63,220 bases of DNA, taken from contig VEQU01000006.1 of assembly GCA_018883075.1 (NCBI GenBank), positions 1-63,220 on the forward strand, read 5' to 3'. This document shows, piece by piece, positions 1 through 6,203 of this stretch. The stretch's first letter is position 1. Every line of letters begins with the position of its first letter. The position numbers and the translations under genes were made by a program. The stretch is from Mycobacterium sp. Its GTDB lineage: Bacteria; Actinomycetota; Actinomycetes; Mycobacteriales; Mycobacteriaceae. A model generated the notes under the pieces. That model worked only from the letters and a program-made list of their open reading frames with translations, had not been told where the DNA came from and made no database searches.

Positions 1-590
1 GTGGTGGTCGGTGTCGTCGTGGTGGTGGTGGTCGCCGGTGTGGTGGTGCTCGGGGTGGTGGTAGGCGTGATGGTGGACACCGTCGGCTGGCCGTTGCCTC
101 CTGTCACGGTGACGGTCTGCGGGAGGTTCGGCGAGGGCGGGGGATCACCGGGTTTGGTGACGCGGGTGGTCGTGGTGGTTCGGGTGCTGTCGGTGTTGGT
201 CAGCGTCAGGGCAAGGCCGCCGACGGCCAGGGCGGCCAGTGCCGCCGCGATACCGAACAGCAGGGGTGGCCGTCGGTACCAGGGTGCCGCCGCCGCCACG
301 AGGACGGTGTCGTGGTCGTTGCCGAGCACCTCCGTCGGCCGCTGGTCGGTGGCCGGCGGCACGGTGTAGTCCGCTCCGGTGTAGGGCACGGGCTCGCCTG
401 CCGCGTCGTCATCCTGCGACCAGGCCAGTGCCCGGTGTGTCGCCGATGGCGAGTCGTCGGAGGCGGCGCTGGTGGCCCAGGCGGTCGGCGCCAGGCCGGT
501 GGGGTCATCCGCCCCCGCGGTGCCGCCGAAGTTGGCGTACTGCGTTGGGTCGCTGTCGGGGTACTCGTCCTCAGGACCGGTGGGCGCCAC
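1..590 (-). CDS. Pro/Thr-rich single-pass membrane protein, C terminus cut by window edge
   Basis: Hypothetical. Reading the minus strand from a GTG at 590 gives an uninterrupted frame that runs off the left edge, about 196 codons. The N-terminal ~100 residues are acidic and Gly/Ser/Asp-rich without a recognisable domain. Next come basic residues (WYRRPP) and one hydrophobic segment (LLFGIAAALAALAVGGLAL), then a tail dominated by Thr and Pro (runs of TTTT, PTTTPSTTT). This fits a cytoplasmic head, one membrane pass and an extracytoplasmic Pro/Thr linker, a design frequent in mycobacterial envelope proteins. An in-frame TAG lies just upstream (621-623), so the start is confined to a 30-bp interval; GTG 590 is the only good candidate. 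Family and function not recognised. Confidence 0.6.
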   Translation of the reverse strand, partial: MAPTGPEDEYPDSDPTQYANFGGTAGADDPTGLAPTAWATSAASDDSPSATHRALAWSQDDDAAGEPVPYTGADYTVPPATDQRPTEVLGNDHDTVLVAAAAPWYRRPPLLFGIAAALAALAVGGLALTLTNTDSTRTTTTTRVTKPGDPPPSPNLPQTVTVTGGNGQPTVSTITPTTTPSTTTPATTTTTTTPTT

Positions 591-620
591 AGGCGAAACC
601 CTAATCCCCGACAGCTGTGT

Positions 621-1550
621 CTACACCTGAGACATGACCGAGCGCGCGAACACCTCGAGGTGGTCGAGATCGGAGAGATCGAGAAGTTGGAGATACACGC
701 GTTGGACACCGGCCTCGGCGAAAGCGCCCAGCCGGTCGATGATCTCGGCCGGGGTGCCGACGAGCGGCGAGTTGGATCGCAGTTCGTCGACGGACCGGCC
801 GATCGCAGCCGCCCTTCGTGCGATTTCGGCGTCGTCCTTACCGGCGCACACCACGAAGGCCGCCGAGTAGACGAGGTCGTCGGGGGAGCGCCCGGCGGCT
901 TCGCAGGCCCGGCGGACCCGGCCGATCTGCAGTCCGGCGAACTCCAGGGTGGGGAAAGCCAGATTGAACTCGTCGGCGAAGCGCGCGGCCAGCGCCGGCG
1001 TGCGCTTGGCTCCGCCGCCGCCGATGAGGATCGGCGGGTGCGGGCGCTGCAGCGGTTTGGGCAGGGCCGGCGAGTCCGCGATCGAGTAATGGGTGCCGGT
1101 GTAGTCGAAGGTCTGGCCCACCGGTGTGTTCCAGAGACCGGTGATGATCTCCAGCTGTTCGGTGAGCCGGTCGAAGCGTTCGCCCAGGCCGGGAAAGGGG
1201 ATGGCGTAGGCGCGGTGCTCGGCCTCGAACCATCCCGCTCCGATCCCGAACTCCACCCGCCCACCGCTCATCTCGTCCACCTCGGCGACCGAGATCGCCA
1301 GCGGACCCGGGTAGCGGAACGTCGCCGAGGTCACCAGTGTGCCCAGCCTGATGGTGCGGGTCTCCCTGGCGATGCCGGCCAGGGTGACCCACGAGTCGCT
1401 CGGACCCGGCAGGCCGTCGCCACTCATGGCCAGATAGTGGTCCGATCGGAAGAACGCCGAAAAGCCCAGTGACTCAGCGGCTTCGGCGACCGCGAGCTGG
1501 CCGGCGTAGGAAGCACCCTGCTGGGGTTCACAGAATACGCGGAAGTCCAC
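621..1550 (-). CDS. LLM-class (luciferase-like) F420/flavin-dependent oxidoreductase
   Basis: 309 aa, the usual length for the luciferase-like monooxygenase fold (TIM barrel). It begins MDFRVFCEPQ, has the family segments FFRSDHY near residue 35 and VEFGIGAGWFEAEH near residue 100, and the ILIGGGGAKRTPALAARFADEFNL stretch near residue 175 that contributes to cofactor binding. In mycobacteria most proteins of this subgroup use coenzyme F420, so an F420-dependent hydride transfer is likely; the substrate cannot be read from sequence. It ends about 30 bp upstream of the next minus-strand gene (start 590), so the two may be co-transcribed. Confidence 0.85.
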   Translation of the reverse strand: MDFRVFCEPQQGASYAGQLAVAEAAESLGFSAFFRSDHYLAMSGDGLPGPSDSWVTLAGIARETRTIRLGTLVTSATFRYPGPLAISVAEVDEMSGGRVEFGIGAGWFEAEHRAYAIPFPGLGERFDRLTEQLEIITGLWNTPVGQTFDYTGTHYSIADSPALPKPLQRPHPPILIGGGGAKRTPALAARFADEFNLAFPTLEFAGLQIGRVRRACEAAGRSPDDLVYSAAFVVCAGKDDAEIARRAAAIGRSVDELRSNSPLVGTPAEIIDRLGAFAEAGVQRVYLQLLDLSDLDHLEVFARSVMSQV

Positions 1551-1582
1551 GTCGCCAGCCTAGGACAGCGCCGGGTGCGGGC

Positions 1583-2119
1583 TCAGAAGAAATCGACCCG
1601 TTCGGTGCTGACGAACATGCCTCGCCCGGTGCCGTCGTTGGTGAACCGGGTGCCGTCGCTGCCGGCCTCGATGGTCCAGCCGAGCGCGTAGTAGGTGGCG
1701 TACTCGATGGTGACGGTGGGCATGGCGCCGAGGTTGCCGAGCACCCAGCGGTTGTCGCCGTCGGCGGAGACCTCCACGCCGTTGGCGGGCTCACCGTCGA
1801 TGACCGGCGAATCGGTGAAGGCCGATTCGCACCCGACGGTGTCGGCGGAGATCTGGCAGCGGGTCACCCCCGAGACGGTCTCGATGTAGACGTATCCGGC
1901 GGCGTTGGGTTCCAGGACGTTCGTGCCCGGTTCCGCGGGCGTCTGGGTCGGAGCGGTGGGGAACTCCGGTTCGACGCCGCCCGTACAGCCCGGGCATATC
2001 GCCACACCGTCGACGGTGCTGCTGCACCCGGCGAGTGCCGCGGCGACGACGAGTAGGCCGCCCAGTGCTGCGGCGGCTCTCCTGGCGTGGGAGGTACGCA
2101 CGTGCTCAAGACTACGCAC
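1583..2119 (-). CDS. Secreted lipoprotein of unknown function (LpqJ-like)
   Basis: 178 aa with a twin-Arg-containing N terminus (HARRAAAALGG), a hydrophobic h-region and lipobox LAGC at residues ~29-32, so it should be lipidated and exported. The mature part starts CSSTVDGVAICPGC, then a Pro/Thr linker (FPTAPTQTPAEPGT), then a compact domain beginning AAGYVYIETVSGVTRCQIS. Cysteines in the mature domain (TRCQIS, VGCESAF) may form a disulfide. The layout resembles mycobacterial LpqJ-type lipoproteins, whose gene lies near dnaK in M. tuberculosis, but I assign no symbol. It could start at a later codon; only the signal peptide length would change. Confidence 0.75.
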   Translation of the reverse strand: MRSLEHVRTSHARRAAAALGGLLVVAAALAGCSSTVDGVAICPGCTGGVEPEFPTAPTQTPAEPGTNVLEPNAAGYVYIETVSGVTRCQISADTVGCESAFTDSPVIDGEPANGVEVSADGDNRWVLGNLGAMPTVTIEYATYYALGWTIEAGSDGTRFTNDGTGRGMFVSTERVDFF

Positions 2120-2158
2120 CGGGTGACGAGAGTGACTGCTGTGACTCGCGGTCGGGGC

Positions 2159-2626
2159 CTATCGGGAGTTGACCGTGACGGCGGCGGTGAAGGTCCAGGT
2201 GTCCTTCTCCCCGCCTTCCCACGGCCGCCCGTAGGCGGTGCTGACCGTGGCGGTGCCCGCCGAGAGGGCCTGCAGCACCCAGACCTCGCGTCCCGGGCCT
2301 CCGGGCCGGCCGTCGGCGGACCCGACAGCCTCGTGACCCGTCTGGGCCAGCACGTCGGAGTCGGAGATCTGCATCTGCTCCGCCCAACTGAAGCCGGTCG
2401 AGGCGTTGGCTCCCAGACTCACCTGAAGGAAGTCGCCCACCCGCAGAGTGACTTGGCGGTCCACCCGCTTCTGGTTCAGTAGGTCGTCGTAGGAGATCTC
2501 GATCGTGGTGGTCTGCGGACCCGATGCCGGCGGCTCCGCTGTGCCCGCACATCCTGCTGTCGACGCGGCGATGACCGCCGCGATGCACACAGCGGCCGGC
2601 CAGGCACGGCTGAGAAGCTTCATCAT
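2159..2626 (-). CDS. Chagasin-type (MEROPS I42) protease inhibitor lipoprotein
   Basis: 155 aa. A signal peptide ends in lipobox STAGC (Cys26). The mature domain carries the three loops that define chagasin-family inhibitors of papain-like cysteine proteases: NASTGFSW at 74-81 (equivalent to the NPTTGY loop), a Gly-rich loop before GREVW near 109-116, and GRPWEGG at 133-139. Length (about 110-residue domain) also fits. As a lipoprotein it would sit at the outer face of the plasma membrane. Its ATG overlaps the TGA of the upstream SDR gene (ATGA), so translation is probably coupled. Target protease unknown; none was recognised in this window. Confidence 0.85.
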   Translation of the reverse strand: MMKLLSRAWPAAVCIAAVIAASTAGCAGTAEPPASGPQTTTIEISYDDLLNQKRVDRQVTLRVGDFLQVSLGANASTGFSWAEQMQISDSDVLAQTGHEAVGSADGRPGGPGREVWVLQALSAGTATVSTAYGRPWEGGEKDTWTFTAAVTVNSR

Positions 2627-3474
2627 CGGTTCCTTTCCCCGAATTTCCGCGCTCGCCAGAGGTAGTACGCCACCCGCCGGATCGGGACAGCGCGTGGCCA
2701 GTCGTCGGCCCGGAAGTAGGCGTCCGATCCGCCGTCGACGAAAACCACACTGCCGCAGAGGAAGTCAGCGGAATCGGACAGCATGAACACCACCCAGTCG
2801 GCCAGCGCTCCGGCGTCGCCGAAGCCGCCGATCGGAACCGGGAACCACTCGATCCTCTTCGCCTCATCAGGCGTGGCCAGTTGCCGCTCGAGCATGGGCG
2901 TCATGATCGCGCCGGGTGCCAGCGCGTTGAGCCGGATCCCCGCGCCCGCCCACTGCGGCATGACGGCGTGGCGGCGCACCCAGCGGCTCACTGCGATCTT
3001 GGAGGCCGCGTAAGCCATGGCCGGCGCAGCGCGGCCGAACAGTGGGTAGGCCCGCATCGCCTTGTCCGCATCGCCGGCCAGCAGTGCCCGAACTGCCCTG
3101 CGCGGCACCGCCGGCACGGTGGTCGAGGAGTTGCTCGAGAACACGACCACCTTCGCCCGGTCCGCGGCCGCAAGCGCAGGACGCCATGCCGTAAGCAGGT
3201 CCACGACGCCGAAGTAGTTGACCTCGGTGATCAGCCGTTCGGCGCCCGGTGTCGGGCCGAGACCGGCGGCGAGCACCGCGCCGTCGAGCCGCCCCGAACA
3301 GGCGGTCAGAACATCGGCCGCCGCACCGCGGCGTCCTGCCGGGGTGGAGAGGTCGGCCGCCACGTCGGCATCGGCGAGGTCGACGGTGATGACCGTGTGG
3401 CCGTCAGCCCGGAGCTTTGCAACGACGTGACTTCCCATCCCGGACGACGATCCGGTAACGGCATACAGCGCCAC
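2623..3474 (-). CDS. Short-chain dehydrogenase/reductase (SDR)
   Basis: 283 aa Rossmann-fold oxidoreductase. It shows the nucleotide-binding TGSSSGMG at residues 7-14, Asp at the end of beta-2 (TVDLADADVAADL) and the catalytic Tyr/Lys in YAASK near residue 155. A Ser is available in VVVFSSNSS. The C terminus has the usual VDGGSDAYF segment followed by a basic tail. The Asp after beta-2 argues for NAD(H). The region resembles mycobacterial 3-alpha/20-beta-hydroxysteroid-dehydrogenase-like SDRs, but the substrate is unknown. The GTG start has AAAGGA eight bases upstream. It is divergent from the next SDR and coupled to the I42 lipoprotein downstream. Confidence 0.85.
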   Translation of the reverse strand: MALYAVTGSSSGMGSHVVAKLRADGHTVITVDLADADVAADLSTPAGRRGAAADVLTACSGRLDGAVLAAGLGPTPGAERLITEVNYFGVVDLLTAWRPALAAADRAKVVVFSSNSSTTVPAVPRRAVRALLAGDADKAMRAYPLFGRAAPAMAYAASKIAVSRWVRRHAVMPQWAGAGIRLNALAPGAIMTPMLERQLATPDEAKRIEWFPVPIGGFGDAGALADWVVFMLSDSADFLCGSVVFVDGGSDAYFRADDWPRAVPIRRVAYYLWRARKFGERNR

Positions 3475-3511
3475 GCGATCGGTCCTTTCCGGATCTCCAA
3501 CGACGGATGGA

Positions 3512-3529
3512 AACTATAAGTTAAGGACC
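3512..3529 (+). promoter_or_regulatory. Probable leaderless promoter and inverted repeat between divergent SDR genes
   Basis: The 55-bp gap between the two SDR genes contains AACT-ATA-AGTT (3512-3522), an inverted repeat with a 3-nt centre. Inside it, TAAGTT (3517-3522) fits the mycobacterial -10 pattern TANNNT and lies exactly 7 nt before the GTG at 3530, the spacing expected for a leaderless transcript. The repeat would place a repressor on the -10 element; which regulator is unknown. Confidence 0.4.
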
Positions 3530-4324
3530 GTGAGCTTCGACGCCTTCGCCGACTTCCGGATGAACGGCCATGTTGCCATCGTCACCGGCGGTGCGCAGAA
3601 CATCGGCGCGGCGGTCGCGCGGACCTTCTCCGGCGCGGGGGCACAGGTGGTCATCGCCGATATCGACGGTGAGAAGGCGCAGCGGACCGCCGCGGAGATC
3701 ACCGCCGATACCGGCGGCGAGGTATTGGGCATGACATGCGACGTCACCAGCGACGGTGACGTCGCCCGCGTCGTCGCCGACACCGTCGCCAGGTTCGGCG
3801 GAATCTCCACTCTGGTCAACAACGTCGGGTGGGGAAAGCCCTACCCCGACCCCCTCGAGATCCCGGTCGAGGACATGGTCGAGAGCTACAAACTGAACTG
3901 CCTGTCAGCGCTGCGGATGACCGCCGCCTGCCGTCCCCATCTGCTTGAGGCCGACAATGCCACCGTCACCAATTCCGGATCGATGGTCGCGGTGGCGCCG
4001 GCGTTCGAGTTCCTCGCCTACTCCGCGGCCAAGGCAGCGCTGAACCATCTGATGCTCAGCCTGGCGCATTACTTCGCCACCAGGATCCGGGTGAATTCCG
4101 TCGTCATCGGCACGGTTCTCACACCGGCGTATGCCGACGTCGGTCTCGACGAGAAGACCCGGCACGCACTCGCCCACCCGAAGAACCTGACCGGCCGGTC
4201 CGGAACTCCCCAGGACGTGGCGAATGCCTTCCTGTGGCTGGCCTCCCGGGCGGGCGGCTGGATCAGCGGTCAGACCGTCCAGGTCGCCGGTGGTGGCGCC
4301 CGGTCGAAGATCCTGCCGGGCTAG
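3530..4324 (+). CDS. Short-chain dehydrogenase/reductase (SDR)
   Basis: 264 aa, a classical SDR: TGGAQNIG (about 19-26) binds the dinucleotide, DIDGEKA after beta-2 favours NAD(H), NNVG near 94-97 is the structural NNAG equivalent, and Ser (NSGS), Tyr and Lys (YSAAK) form the catalytic set. The C terminus has the typical substrate-loop and WISGQTVQVAGG. Resembles 3-oxoacyl-ACP-reductase or hydroxysteroid-dehydrogenase types; substrate unknown. The GTG at 3530 is preceded by a TANNNT element at -7, suggesting leaderless translation; a later ATG (3560) is less likely. Ends 10 bp from the convergent phosphatase-like gene. Confidence 0.88.
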   Translation: MSFDAFADFRMNGHVAIVTGGAQNIGAAVARTFSGAGAQVVIADIDGEKAQRTAAEITADTGGEVLGMTCDVTSDGDVARVVADTVARFGGISTLVNNVGWGKPYPDPLEIPVEDMVESYKLNCLSALRMTAACRPHLLEADNATVTNSGSMVAVAPAFEFLAYSAAKAALNHLMLSLAHYFATRIRVNSVVIGTVLTPAYADVGLDEKTRHALAHPKNLTGRSGTPQDVANAFLWLASRAGGWISGQTVQVAGGGARSKILPG

Positions 4325-4334
4325 ACCCGTCCCG

Positions 4335-6041
4335 TCAGACGAGCACCGAGGCCGGGATCCCCGCGGCCGGCAGCAGCGACGCGCCCGGGTTCGGCGGCAG
4401 CGGCGGATCCGTGGGCGGGATGACGCCCGACCCGGTCAGCCTGGCCACCACTCCGGCGATCGCCTGGGTGACGTTGACGAGCGCGCCGCCAACGGCGCCG
4501 ACCACGAACTCGGCGACTCCGGCCAGCGTGCTCACCAGGAAGATGTCCTGATCCACGACGGCCTGCAGTGCACCGGTGATGTCCTCGACGAATCCGTTGA
4601 GGAAGTACGGGACAGCGCCGACGACGGTCCGCAGGCTCAGCACGAAATCGGTGATGGGATCCGGGAAGCCATACAGCCCGAGTGCGTCCGCGATCGACAC
4701 CCTGGGATCCGTCGGTGCCACGATGCCATCGCCCTTGTCCTGCAACGGGGCGCCGTCGAAATCGGACCGCTGCGCGATGCCGAAGAGATCCACGATGGTC
4801 GGCGTGATGTCGGCATTCGAGTAGCCCAGGTTCTGCAGGCCGTCATCGGTGTCGTCACCTTCGAGATCGAAGATTACGAACGAGGAGGTCTCGTTGGGGG
4901 AGTTGAAGCCATGGCCGAAGCCGGCCTGCGGCTGATGTCCATGGTCGGTGGTGGTGATCACCGTCCACTGCTGCCCGGGATTGGCCGCCTCCCAGGCGTC
5001 GATGGCTGCCATGATTCTGGCGATGTTGTTGCTTGTGTTGATCAGGGCTTCGCGGTACTGCGGCGAGTCACCGCCGGCCTCATGCCCGGCCTCATCGACG
5101 GCCACCTGGTAGGAGAAGATGAATGCCGAGTCGCTGGCCGAGGTGGCGTTGATCAAGTCGATGGTCCGGTCGACCACCAGGTCGTCGGTAACCTCCCAAC
5201 TGGTGTCGAATCCGACTAAGTCATTGACGTCGGCGGGATAGCCGCCGGCAGCGGCGATGTCGCTGATGTACTGCCAGTTGGCGATGACGGCGGTATCGAC
5301 GCCCGGCTCGTTGTACTCGATGAGGTTGATCGCCGTCGGCCATGAGATGTACGGAGCCGGGTTGAAGATGTTGTTGAACACCCCGGTCTTGTCGTCGAAT
5401 GCTCCGGTCAGGATCGTCGACCAGGACGGGCCGGACAGCGTGGTGTGACCGACGAACGTCGTCGTGCCGGTGACGCCCTGGTCCATCACGATGCGGAAAC
5501 CGCTGCCCGGGCGGTCGTAATCGTACTCAAGGATCTTGCTCATATTGGTGCCGTCGGTGCCGATCAGAATCACGTGCGTCGGCTCGGTGATCTGTGAGGC
5601 GGTGCGGTTGCGGCTGGTCGTCGCCGACGCGTTGACGGTCACCGCACTGGCCGGGGCGACCGGAACGAACGGCGCCGGCGCGGGAAGGGGCACCGACAGC
5701 GGCGTAAGCGCCGCCGGGGCCGCGACGCGTTCGGCGGCCGAAACCCCGCCCGCGGCGCTCTGCGCCGCGCCCGCCCGCGCCACCCGGTTGCCGGCGCGGT
5801 CAGAGGTGTCCGACTGCGGGGCCTTGGCTGAGGCCACAGTGGAGTTGGTGGCGGCGGTGCGCTTGCCGCCACGTGCCTTGGGTCCGGCGCTGGAATTCTC
5901 GGCGCCCGACGCGGAGGTATCGGACGCGGCGGTGCCGTCTCCGGCGTCGGCGGTCGCGACGGCGCAGCCGATGGCCGACCCTGCACCGGCCACCACCCCG
6001 GCCACTGCAACACCCAGGCAAATCTCTCTGACGTTCTTCAC
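4335..6041 (-). CDS. Secreted alkaline-phosphatase-superfamily hydrolase (nucleotide pyrophosphatase/phosphodiesterase-like)
   Basis: 568 aa. Residues 1-33 form a signal peptide (ending ATADA). Residues ~35-150 are a low-complexity Ala/Ser/Pro linker. The catalytic domain starts at HVILIGTDGTN (Asp163, metal ligand) and continues with the nucleophile region TTLSGPSWSTILTG (about 200-213), DEAGHEAG and TTDHGHQPQAGFGHG, which supply Asp/His metal ligands of a two-zinc centre. This pattern is that of type I phosphodiesterases/NPPs. The C terminus (from ~470) is hydrophobic and Gly/Ala-rich with a Pro-rich end, not part of the canonical fold. Substrate unknown. The neighbouring divergent gene encodes another secreted enzyme with a similar Ala/Ser-rich N-terminal linker. 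Confidence 0.82.
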   Translation of the reverse strand: MKNVREICLGVAVAGVVAGAGSAIGCAVATADAGDGTAASDTSASGAENSSAGPKARGGKRTAATNSTVASAKAPQSDTSDRAGNRVARAGAAQSAAGGVSAAERVAAPAALTPLSVPLPAPAPFVPVAPASAVTVNASATTSRNRTASQITEPTHVILIGTDGTNMSKILEYDYDRPGSGFRIVMDQGVTGTTTFVGHTTLSGPSWSTILTGAFDDKTGVFNNIFNPAPYISWPTAINLIEYNEPGVDTAVIANWQYISDIAAAGGYPADVNDLVGFDTSWEVTDDLVVDRTIDLINATSASDSAFIFSYQVAVDEAGHEAGGDSPQYREALINTSNNIARIMAAIDAWEAANPGQQWTVITTTDHGHQPQAGFGHGFNSPNETSSFVIFDLEGDDTDDGLQNLGYSNADITPTIVDLFGIAQRSDFDGAPLQDKGDGIVAPTDPRVSIADALGLYGFPDPITDFVLSLRTVVGAVPYFLNGFVEDITGALQAVVDQDIFLVSTLAGVAEFVVGAVGGALVNVTQAIAGVVARLTGSGVIPPTDPPLPPNPGASLLPAAGIPASVLV

Positions 6042-6203
6042 GCTTGATTTCTCCGATCATGGGGCCGACGCCTCCGGACCTCCTCACCCTAGAACGGCCG
6101 GGGCGATCGCACAGGGTTTCTCGCAGTTGGCCGGAAACGGCGGCTTCCCTGGTCCGGACCGTGGTGTAATTAGCTCATCGGCCGATGGGTGTCTGGAGAA
6201 GCC

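Noticed and set aside
1..369. Val/Gly-rich plus-strand frame at the left edge
   Set aside because: It is the antisense of the Thr/Pro-rich tail of the minus-strand gene (Thr and Pro codons read backward as Val, Gly and Arg).
206..1264. A 352-codon minus-strand frame across two genes
   Set aside because: Off-frame to the LLM oxidoreductase and the Pro/Thr-rich protein; Ser/Arg/Pro-rich low-complexity sequence without homology signals.
6160..6190. tRNA-like stretch (gtggtgtaattagctcatcgg)
   Set aside because: Resembles a D-arm (TAGCTCA) but no acceptor stem, anticodon arm or TTCGA T-loop can be folded around it.
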